Part shown: piece after piece, positions 1-6,686 of the stretch
How positions within the stretch are numbered: position 1 is the first letter of the stretch
How the letters are laid out: every line of letters starts with the position of its first letter
Source of the DNA: Paenibacillus mendelii
GTDB taxonomy: Bacteria > Bacillota > Bacilli > Paenibacillales > Paenibacillaceae
Assembly: GCF_024498075.1 (NCBI RefSeq)
Contig: NZ_JANHOF010000001.1
Coordinates: forward strand, 868,001 to 932,000
Direction of reading: 5' to 3'
Length of the DNA stretch: 64,000 bases
Program-made: the position numbers and the translations under genes
Notes under the pieces: generated by a model
What the model saw: only the letters and a program-made list of their open reading frames with translations
Databases searched by the model: none
What the model was told of the DNA's origin: nothing

Positions 1-390
1 GCGCCCGAGCAGCTTCGAATGCGAGAGATCGGCATTCACTCCGACGTCGACGCAAAACACATCGGCATTCGCCTGACGGGCGAGCACATTGACCGCAGCT
101 CCGCCTGACAGAAAATTGTAAACCATCTGCGGGGTAACCTCGGAAGGAAATGCGCTTACTCCTTCCTCACATACGCCATGATCACCGGCCATAACGATTA
201 CCGCACGGGTAGATAGATCAGGTGTCAGTTCTCCGGTAATCCCGGCTGCCTGGCGCGCAATGTCTTCTAACTTCCCAAGACTTCCGGGAGGCTTGGTCAG
301 ATTATTCAAATGGCGCTCCGCTGCCTCGATAGCCTCGCGATCAGGCAGAAGAATACGGTCTATCGTTGCCGTCAGCTTCTGATCGTTCAT
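1..390 (-). CDS. cobT: Nicotinate-nucleotide--dimethylbenzimidazole phosphoribosyltransferase (N-terminal part, cut by window edge)
   Basis: The 130 codons visible here begin MNDQKLTATIDRILLPD and contain LTKPPGSLGKLEDIA and VIVMAGDHGVCEEGVS, both hallmarks of the CobT family, which activates the lower ligand base when the nucleotide loop of cobalamin is assembled. The reading frame is open to base 1, so the C-terminal part with the catalytic glutamate lies outside the window. The start ATG follows a weak AGAGG-type site and sits 7 bases after the stop of the B12 ABC ATPase gene. It is therefore most likely the fourth gene of the riboswitch-controlled btuFCD transcript, linking B12/cobinamide uptake to lower-ligand attachment. 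The family call is confident; operon membership is inferred from spacing. Confidence 0.93.
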   Translation of the reverse strand, partial: MNDQKLTATIDRILLPDREAIEAAERHLNNLTKPPGSLGKLEDIARQAAGITGELTPDLSTRAVIVMAGDHGVCEEGVSAFPSEVTPQMVYNFLSGGAAVNVLARQANADVFCVDVGVNADLSHSKLLGR

Positions 391-397
391 CCTTGTT

Positions 398-1201
398 TCA
401 TCCTCTCGTTTCTACTGCTCCGCTCTCTGCAGACGGCTGCAGCAGCAGCTGCGGCACACCTGTGACCGGATGCGGCACGACAACCGCCCTCGTTCCATAT
501 ACGCGATCGATTAACTCAGTTTCGATAATCTCCGCTGGGGCTCCGAACGCAACAAGCCGCCCTTCATGCAGGACCAGAAGCTTGTCGCAATAGTGCGCGG
601 CCAAATTCAAATCGTGCAGCACCGCGACAACCGTGAGCCTCTCCTCCTGCTGCCAGCGTTTGACCGTATCCAGCAATCCCACCTGATACCCGATATCCAA
701 GAAGGTTGTCGGCTCGTCGAGCAGGAGTAATCTGGGCTCTTGGACCATGACCTTAGCTAGCGCGACGCGCTGCCTCTCGCCGCCGCTGAGCCGGTCGATC
801 TTCCGCTCCGCAAGATGAAGAAGCCCCATCTGCTCAAGTGCCCGGTCGATCAAGGGTCCCGTATCCCGCTTCTCTTCGCCCAGCCAGTTTTGGAACGGGT
901 ACCGACCCAGCGACAGCACCTCTTGCACCGTGAAGTTCGCCGGGTCGAGACCACCCTGCTGCAGTACCGCAACCCATCTGGCCAGCTCCTTCCGGCCATA
1001 TGCCGATGCCGCTTTTCCTTCCAGGGTTAACTCGCCGGAAGTCGGCGCATCCACACCCGACATGAGACGAAGCAGCGTCGATTTACCAGCCCCATTCGGT
1101 CCGATAATTCCATACATCCCGCCATGCTCCATCGTAAAGGTTAACGCATCGAGAATAAGATTGCCGTCGATCGTTCTAGTCAACTCACGCGCTTCAATCA
1201 T
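398..1201 (-). CDS. btuD: Cobalamin/corrinoid ABC transporter ATP-binding protein
   Basis: This 267-aa protein is the cytoplasmic ATPase of a vitamin B12-type importer. It has a Walker A motif GPNGAGKST near residue 36, the ABC signature LSGGERQR, and Walker B LLLLDEPTTFLD, the order typical of the FecE/BtuD/FhuC family. The frame is open further upstream, but the ATG at 1201 is preferred: it has an AGGAGG site 6-7 bases upstream and overlaps the permease stop as ATGA, a translational-coupling arrangement. Sequence alone cannot separate a B12 from an iron-siderophore ATPase. The cobalamin riboswitch at the head of the operon and the following cobT support corrinoid as substrate. Confidence 0.9.
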   Translation of the reverse strand: MIEARELTRTIDGNLILDALTFTMEHGGMYGIIGPNGAGKSTLLRLMSGVDAPTSGELTLEGKAASAYGRKELARWVAVLQQGGLDPANFTVQEVLSLGRYPFQNWLGEEKRDTGPLIDRALEQMGLLHLAERKIDRLSGGERQRVALAKVMVQEPRLLLLDEPTTFLDIGYQVGLLDTVKRWQQEERLTVVAVLHDLNLAAHYCDKLLVLHEGRLVAFGAPAEIIETELIDRVYGTRAVVVPHPVTGVPQLLLQPSAESGAVETRG

Positions 1202-2235
1202 ATCGCGCCTCCTTGCTTTGTCTTCCGCCGATATAATAAATACGCGAAGAACGGCGCCCCGATTAAGGCGGTTACGACGCCCAGCGGAATTTCCTTTGGA
1301 CTTAACGCCGTTCTCGCCAGCGTATCCGCCCATACCAAGTAGATGCTCCCGCCGATTGCCGAGAGGGGAACGATCAGACGGTAATCTGACCCGACAAGCA
1401 GTCGCACTAGATGCGGGACGACGAGTCCGACGAATCCGACCACACCGGTCATCGATACGGCCACTGCCGTTAACAGCGTCGAGGTCAGGAGTACGATCAG
1501 CTTGGTACGCTCCACCTGGACGCCCAGATGCGCCGCATGCCTCTCGCCGAATACGAACAGGTTAAGCGGCTGTGCGAAGCGGATCAGGACAGGAAACCCC
1601 ACAATCAGAAAAGGCAGCACAACCTTCACATGCTCCCACCCGCGGCCGCTTATGCTGCCCATCAGCCAAAACATAATTTCATTCACCACGCTGGAGGACA
1701 TGGAAACCATAAAGGAAACAAAGGCCCCCAGAAAAGCTTGCACGATGACGCCCGACAGAATGAGCGTCTCCACATTCATCGCTCCCCGGGCACGGGCGAG
1801 CGCAAATACGACTATGAGGGTAATCATGCCGGTACCGAAAGCGACGACCGGTATCGTCCATATGCCAACGATGGTTTGATAACCGAACAGAATGAGAAAA
1901 GCGGCACCGACTGAACAGCCCGATGCCACGCCGAGCGTGAACGGATCGGCGAGCGGATTCCGCAGCACCCCTTGGAAGCCTGCTCCTGCGAGCGATAAGC
2001 AGGCGCCGACCAGCACGGCAAGCAGAATGCGGGACAGCCTTACCTGCGTCACGATCGCAACCGAGCTTTCATCCCATTTCGCGCTTCCATCGCCAAGCCA
2101 CGGCAGCTGATCAATTAGAATTCCCCATACCTCACTAATCGGCAATGCGGCGGAACCGATTGACAAACTAATGACGATAGATGCGGCAAGGAGGAGCATG
2201 GCTGCTCCTCCGTAGACGTATAATTTCAGGCGCAT
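1198..2235 (-). CDS. btuC: Cobalamin/corrinoid ABC transporter permease
   Basis: This 345-aa protein is an integral membrane permease of the FecCD/BtuC family, forming the translocation pore of a binding-protein-dependent importer. Hydrophobic segments run through its whole length. Family landmarks are GAGFQGVLRNPLADPFTLGV, LILSGVIVQAF, and TGVVGFVGLVVPHLVRLLVG followed by a DTLART segment near the C-terminus, which in this family is the coupling region. It starts directly after the binding-protein stop codon with no gap, and its own stop overlaps the ATPase start. Substrate specificity is inferred from the upstream riboswitch. Confidence 0.92.
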   Translation of the reverse strand: MRLKLYVYGGAAMLLLAASIVISLSIGSAALPISEVWGILIDQLPWLGDGSAKWDESSVAIVTQVRLSRILLAVLVGACLSLAGAGFQGVLRNPLADPFTLGVASGCSVGAAFLILFGYQTIVGIWTIPVVAFGTGMITLIVVFALARARGAMNVETLILSGVIVQAFLGAFVSFMVSMSSSVVNEIMFWLMGSISGRGWEHVKVVLPFLIVGFPVLIRFAQPLNLFVFGERHAAHLGVQVERTKLIVLLTSTLLTAVAVSMTGVVGFVGLVVPHLVRLLVGSDYRLIVPLSAIGGSIYLVWADTLARTALSPKEIPLGVVTALIGAPFFAYLLYRRKTKQGGAI

Positions 2236-3267
2236 CTATTTGAATAAATCCGGATGAAGCTTCTTCGCCACATCCTGCAGACCCTCTGCCAGGCGAGGAC
2301 CGACACGTACGAGGGGATCCTGATCTACTTCAAATACTTGCTTATTTTTAATCGCTTGAATCGCATTCCAGCCCGGCCGTTTCTGAATCAGGTCCAGAAT
2401 AGGATTGATTTCGCCTTCCTTCACGATCATGGATGCATAGATAATGACATCTGGATTGGTTTTGATAACTTGCTCGGGATCGATTTCGTACCATCCCTGC
2501 TGATCGGCGATATTGATTCCGCCAGCAGTCGCAATCAGCTCATCAAGAAATTCGCCGGCACCGACCGTCCAGCCCGGCGAGAACTCCAGGTATACATTCG
2601 GCTTCGCCGCGTTCTGCACAGCATCCTGCACCTGCTGCCTGACATCCTTCATATGCTGCGTGACTTCAGCTGCTTTTGCGGTTTTGTCCATGATGATGCC
2701 GATTTGATCAATTTTCTCGATGACGGCATCATATGTCTTCGGATCGGTCGCGTATACGTTCAGCTTCAGCTCCCTGAGCTTATCGATTGCCGGTTTACTC
2801 ATGCTTGAGGAAGCCAGTACGAGATCCGGCTTCAAGCCAACGATCGCCTCGATATTCGCTTCCATTCCGCCGATCTTCGTCTTCGCTGCCGCTTCCTCCG
2901 GGTAGTTGGTATAGTCGTCCACACCTACCACTTGATCGCCTGCACCGATGGCGTACATAATTTCCGTCTCGCTTGGAAGAAGCGTGACTACCTTCTGAGG
3001 AGCTGCGGCAAAGGTCAGCTCAACATCCGTCGCATCCTTCACCGTGAGCGGATAGACCGTTGCAGAAGGTGAGCTGCCTTCATTGCCGCTTGCCGCGTTT
3101 CCGTCATCCGTATTCGTATCCGCAGGTGCATTAACCGCGCTACCGCCGCCCGTGGTGTTGTTCGTCTCCTCTGCTTTACTGCCGCAAGCTGCGGTCAGGA
3201 GCAGCATCGCAGTCAGCATGGCCAACATGCCTAACTTTAGCCAACTGTATGTTTGTCTTCGTTTCAT
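2236..3267 (-). CDS. btuF: Cobalamin/corrinoid ABC transporter substrate-binding lipoprotein
   Basis: This 343-aa extracellular binding lipoprotein has a positively charged start, a hydrophobic core and a lipobox LLTAAC for lipid anchoring at Cys. A Thr/Asn/Gly/Ser-rich linker follows, and then a class III periplasmic-binding fold (PF01497) with VVTLLPSETEIMYAIGAGDQVVGVDDYTNYP, typical of BtuF-like proteins. The ATG at 3267 (MKRRQTYSW) is chosen because an AAGGAG site lies 11 bases upstream; a CTG four codons earlier lies too close to that site. It is the first gene behind the cobalamin riboswitch and its terminator. Binding of B12 or another corrinoid is inferred from this regulation. Confidence 0.9.
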   Translation of the reverse strand: MKRRQTYSWLKLGMLAMLTAMLLLTAACGSKAEETNNTTGGGSAVNAPADTNTDDGNAASGNEGSSPSATVYPLTVKDATDVELTFAAAPQKVVTLLPSETEIMYAIGAGDQVVGVDDYTNYPEEAAAKTKIGGMEANIEAIVGLKPDLVLASSSMSKPAIDKLRELKLNVYATDPKTYDAVIEKIDQIGIIMDKTAKAAEVTQHMKDVRQQVQDAVQNAAKPNVYLEFSPGWTVGAGEFLDELIATAGGINIADQQGWYEIDPEQVIKTNPDVIIYASMIVKEGEINPILDLIQKRPGWNAIQAIKNKQVFEVDQDPLVRVGPRLAEGLQDVAKKLHPDLFK

Positions 3268-3362
3268 TATTCTCAGCACTCCTTAAATATGTGGTGAGCT
3301 TGCTTGGAAAGCATAACTCCCGCTGCGTGAAGCCGTACATCATCCATCTAAAAAAGAACACT

Positions 3363-3400
3363 AAAAAAAGCATCCCCAGGCAAAGCGTGCCGGAAATGCT
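3363..3400 (-). terminator. Intrinsic terminator of the B12 riboswitch expression platform
   Basis: On the minus strand a stem of about 13 pairs (AGCATTTCCGGCA with TGCCTGGGGATGCT, using G-U pairs) is followed by seven T residues. It lies between the cobalamin riboswitch and btuF, so it is the likely switch that stops transcription when adenosylcobalamin is bound. The rest of the leader (3268-3362) shows only the btuF ribosome binding site. Confidence 0.85.
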
Positions 3401-3517
3401 CTATGTTCCGAAGAACAGCGGCTGTACAGGGTCTCGCCCCACGGGCGGAATTCGTCCCCCAATTCGTATCACAGCCATCCCAACACCTCCTATACCACGT
3501 AGGTAGCGTTCTAACGT

Positions 3518-3712
3518 AACAGGCAGGTCTCCTGACTCAGAGCATCCGCAGTCGGCGTCTTCCCGAATGAAGCTTCCATTCAGTGACTTAGGCCGGTGCG
3601 GCGTCAACAGCAGGCTGGTCGTTCATGCTGCCTCGTATTGACGCTCCTTACAGTGGCGGGTCCGTGCCGGTCTTTCACCGGTCTTCCCTTTTAAGTCGAA
3701 TCCTTCGCTGAT
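3518..3712 (-). promoter_or_regulatory. Cobalamin (AdoCbl) riboswitch
   Basis: Read on the minus strand, this leader has the conserved parts of the cobalamin riboswitch in order: AAAAGGGAA, GGTGAAA, GGACCCGCCACTGTAA, a second AAGTCACTG element, and finally the B12 box AGTCAGGAGACCTGCCTGTT at 3518-3537. It lies between a sigma-A-like promoter and a terminator and is transcribed toward btuF. With 3268-3517 it accounts for most of the gene-free stretch 3268-3925. In known members coenzyme B12 binding represses transport and synthesis genes. The remaining 3800-3925 holds the leader of the plus-strand gene and nothing else recognised. Confidence 0.95.
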
Positions 3713-3769
3713 CAATATGACAAGCAAACGAGCCGACACCTGAAACATATATGCAATTATGCATCTGTT

Positions 3770-3798
3770 ACTATATCATCCCTCCATCGGGTTGTCTA
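3770..3798 (-). promoter_or_regulatory. Sigma-A promoter of the B12 operon
   Basis: On the minus strand TAGACA (3793-3798) and TATAGT (3770-3775) are separated by exactly 17 bases, each one mismatch from the sigma-A consensus. The predicted start lies about 50 bases upstream of the riboswitch core, as expected for a leader transcript. Confidence 0.75.
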
Positions 3799-3925
3799 CT
3801 AAAATAGATGGTTCAACGAAGGTCTCGAGAGCCGTATACATGCATATTTCTTAAGGAGCGCCTGTCGCTCTTATGAACGCTTCTCCTGCTTTGTTTCTGG
3901 AATATCAGGTGAAGGAGCGATACTC

Positions 3926-4363
3926 ATGAACAGTCCTTACAAGAAGGCAGCTGCAGGCATATCGGTCCTACTAGCCGTAATTGTCCTGATTGCCGCCATT
4001 CAGACACATGCTGGAGCGGACGAATCCCCGCCTGCGGTCGTCTCGCAAACCGTCAACGGGTTGAATGCGGAGATGCAGTTCGGAACTTATCCGGTCAAAC
4101 GGCTGCAAAACAATGATTTTACAGTTATTTTGACGGATTCGGAAGGTAAGCCCGCAAGCCGCTATAATCTTCGTGTCCGTTTGTCCATGTCGAATATGAT
4201 GTGCGGCGATGTTAGCTTCATGCTGAAGGAGACCGCGCCTGGCGTGTATACAGGAGAGGCGGTTCCACTAATGGCGGGGCTGTGGGATGCTGATGTAGAA
4301 GCGCATGATGGCGATCGCGTCGTCAACTTTTCTCGTACCTTGGAGGCTGAGGCCGCACATTAA
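3926..4363 (+). CDS. FixH/YtkA-like membrane-anchored protein, possible copper-binding
   Basis: This 145-aa protein has an N-terminal hydrophobic segment (about residues 9-27) that could be a signal peptide or anchor. A small beta-rich extracellular domain follows, with features of the FixH/YtkA families: FTVILTDSEGKPAS, RVRLSMSNMMCGD and PLMAGLWDADVEAHDG. The cluster Met88, Met91, Met92 and Cys93 would suit a copper site. It has an AAGGAG site 8 bases before its ATG and runs opposite to all its neighbours. Its stop overlaps the stop of the convergent kinase gene by 3 bases. Nearby copA and a TauE/DsbD_2-like gene make a role in copper delivery or oxidase assembly plausible; this is inference. 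Confidence 0.75.
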   Translation: MNSPYKKAAAGISVLLAVIVLIAAIQTHAGADESPPAVVSQTVNGLNAEMQFGTYPVKRLQNNDFTVILTDSEGKPASRYNLRVRLSMSNMMCGDVSFMLKETAPGVYTGEAVPLMAGLWDADVEAHDGDRVVNFSRTLEAEAAH

Positions 4364-5868
4364 TTAAGCTTACTTATGACCGGGAGCACAACCGTTACCG
4401 ACGTTCCGGTACCCAGCTCGCTGGTGAACGAGATTGACCCGTGATGGGCTGCAATGATTCGATTGCAGATCATCAGTCCAAGACCGGTTCCGCTGCTCTT
4501 CGTGGTATAGAAGGGTCCCCCTAATTTCTCGAGCTGCTCCTTGGGAATGCCGACACCGTGGTCCGTAATGGTAATGGCCAGTGAATCGTTCCGCTGAGGC
4601 GCAAGAGCAAGATCAATATCAACCTCACCGCCAAGCGGCATCGCATCAATGGCATTCTTCAACAAATTGATGAAGACCTGCTTGATTTGATTCTCATCGC
4701 ATCGTGTTACGGTTGAATCGCTAATGATGCTTAAATTTATTTGAACATTGTTCATGACGGCCTGCGTTTCCAGCAGTGTCATCACGCTTTTGATGATTTT
4801 GGCCACATCGTGATTCCCATAAAATTCGTGAGCCTGAGGCTTGGCAAGCGCCATAAATTCTTGGACAATCCCATTGATGCGGTCAAGCTCCGTCAGCATA
4901 ATGTCCAAATAGTCGTGATGCTTGTCGAACTTTGTTTTTAACAGCTGGGAGAAGCCTTTCAAGGAGGCAAGCGGGTTGCGGATTTCATGCGCGATTCCGG
5001 CCGCCATCTGTCCGGCTACAGAAAGCTTCTCGGAATTAATGAGCGCTTCCTCAGCTCGTTTGCGGTCGCGAATGTCCCGGAAGACCGTCTGAATAACGAG
5101 TTTCCTGCCGAGAAAATTATGAATGCGGATACTCGAAGCTTCGACTTCGATGGTCTGTCCGTCCAACCCGATCAGCACGGTTTCCATAAAATCAAGCGGT
5201 TCGTCTGAGAGCACGACCTTCGCTAAACGTTCTCTCATGCTTTCATGATGATCCGGATGCGTAATTTGATCATTCGTCAGACATAGGATCTGTTCCGGGC
5301 TATCGGCCCCAAGGAGCTTAAGGCCTGCATTATTAATGTAGATCATCTCACCTTTGTCATGTACGATAATCGGTTCGGGCAAATATTTGATAAGACGCTG
5401 ATAGCGAAGATCATGCTCCACGATCAGTTCACTGGCATGTTTCTGGCTGGTCACATCAAGCACCGTTCCCATTAAGGCAGGCTTTCCCCCATATGTAATG
5501 AGTGAAGCATGTGTCTCATAATAAAAGATGCTGCCATCCTTCCGGACCCCCCGCAGCCAATATTGAGCAGTCCTCTTCATACCCTTGAGCCGTTTTCTTG
5601 TTTCTTCAAGCATCCGATTACGATCCTCCGGATGCACGAACTCCACAGGATGAATACTCAGCATCTCCTCCTGAGTATAGCCGAACATCTCGGCTAACCG
5701 CGAGTTGACGTACAAGACGCGCTCATCTTGAACCAGATACACGCCCGTTAAGTAGTTTTCCAGGAGACCGTTGATATTCTCGGTCAATAAGCAGTGCGGG
5801 CTAAATAGCACTTTTTCCTTTAATTTTTCGACTGGCTTATTGTTCAAATAGCTGACTCTACATCTCAT
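4360..5868 (-). CDS. PAS-domain sensor histidine kinase (sporulation kinase-like, orphan)
   Basis: This 502-aa protein has two PAS domains (about 35-145 and 155-270), a HisKA domain with H-box AGIAHEIRNPLASLKGF (His294), and a HATPase domain with N-box NLLKNAIDAMP, DHGVGIP and a GTGLGL box. No transmembrane segment is evident, so it is probably cytoplasmic. The single-subunit PAS-PAS-HisKA layout and the H-box resemble KinA/KinE kinases that feed the Spo0F-Spo0A phosphorelay, and no response regulator gene is adjacent. The ATG has a GGAGG site 7 bases upstream. The signal sensed is unknown. Calling it a phosphorelay kinase is inference; the kinase call is firm. Confidence 0.9.
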   Translation of the reverse strand: MRCRVSYLNNKPVEKLKEKVLFSPHCLLTENINGLLENYLTGVYLVQDERVLYVNSRLAEMFGYTQEEMLSIHPVEFVHPEDRNRMLEETRKRLKGMKRTAQYWLRGVRKDGSIFYYETHASLITYGGKPALMGTVLDVTSQKHASELIVEHDLRYQRLIKYLPEPIIVHDKGEMIYINNAGLKLLGADSPEQILCLTNDQITHPDHHESMRERLAKVVLSDEPLDFMETVLIGLDGQTIEVEASSIRIHNFLGRKLVIQTVFRDIRDRKRAEEALINSEKLSVAGQMAAGIAHEIRNPLASLKGFSQLLKTKFDKHHDYLDIMLTELDRINGIVQEFMALAKPQAHEFYGNHDVAKIIKSVMTLLETQAVMNNVQINLSIISDSTVTRCDENQIKQVFINLLKNAIDAMPLGGEVDIDLALAPQRNDSLAITITDHGVGIPKEQLEKLGGPFYTTKSSGTGLGLMICNRIIAAHHGSISFTSELGTGTSVTVVLPVISKLN

Positions 5869-5972
5869 GGCTCATCCTCCGCTACTATGAAAGGAACGAT
5901 TCAACAGAAAATTCGCTACGATACGGTAAAATCCCTCCCTCCTTTAGAACCATTTTATCCTTTGCTCCTGTC

Positions 5973-6653
5973 TCACCACAGCCAAGGCGTTATGCTCGGA
6001 ACCATTCCCGATGCCGCAAGGCCCCGCATAATGGCCAATAGACCGACAAGTGCCGCTGTCACGGTTCCGGCCTTCCCCATCGCCCGCCTCCAACGCCTGC
6101 CCGCGCGCCCCGCGAGCAATCCGACGAAGGCAAGTGCCGGGAAGGTCGACAAGCCAAACAAAGCCATGACTCCAGCGCCCCCCCAAGCGGTACTGGAAGC
6201 CGCAGCATTCATCTGCATGGCATAGGTTAGCCCGCAGGGCAAGAAACCGAACGATATACCGGTTGCCAGCACATGAACCGCCTCTTTGCCTGCTGCCCGA
6301 TTAGGATTGCGGAGAAGCTTGCGGTGCAAGAATGAGGTCCATGCCTGCATGAAAGGCAGCTGAAACCTTCGCCACAGCCACAGAAGCAGGAAGAGGCCGC
6401 CAATAATAGAAGCAAGCCCTTGCAGCCCGGCAAGCTTGCCGGCCAGATCCACGAACGAGCCTACGATTCCCATAGCCGCACCCAAAATGGTATAAGATAG
6501 AATCCGTCCCGCATTATAGAGCGCAACCGCACGAATAGGCGCTGCCGTCGTCTGAAGCGTCACGGCAGAAACGATGCCGCCGCACATGCCCATGCAATGC
6601 GGTGCGCTCAGCAATCCAGTCAATACGATTAATCCCCATTCGGGCGCAGCCAT
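5973..6653 (-). CDS. Sulfite exporter TauE/SafE-like (DsbD_2) membrane protein
   Basis: This 226-aa protein has about six hydrophobic segments. It carries the signature APHCMGMCGG near its N-terminus and a second half-motif GFLPCGLTYA, which together mark the cytochrome-biogenesis-like DsbD_2 / UreH-like group within the TauE/SafE superfamily. Members near copper ATPases and FixH proteins are linked to copper handling and cbb3-type oxidase maturation. The two Cys-containing motifs facing each other are compatible with metal or thiol chemistry. Its start lies 33 bases after copA ends, with a GGAGG site, so it is probably in the copA operon. Its substrate cannot be read from the sequence. Confidence 0.8.
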   Translation of the reverse strand: MAAPEWGLIVLTGLLSAPHCMGMCGGIVSAVTLQTTAAPIRAVALYNAGRILSYTILGAAMGIVGSFVDLAGKLAGLQGLASIIGGLFLLLWLWRRFQLPFMQAWTSFLHRKLLRNPNRAAGKEAVHVLATGISFGFLPCGLTYAMQMNAAASSTAWGGAGVMALFGLSTFPALAFVGLLAGRAGRRWRRAMGKAGTVTAALVGLLAIMRGLAASGMVPSITPWLW

Positions 6654-6686
6654 GTACGTACGTCCTCCTTCAGGCTTGGGTCTGTC

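Noticed and set aside
3401..3607. Short minus-strand frame inside the B12 leader
   Set aside because: It overlaps the conserved riboswitch core and terminator and has no ribosome binding site.
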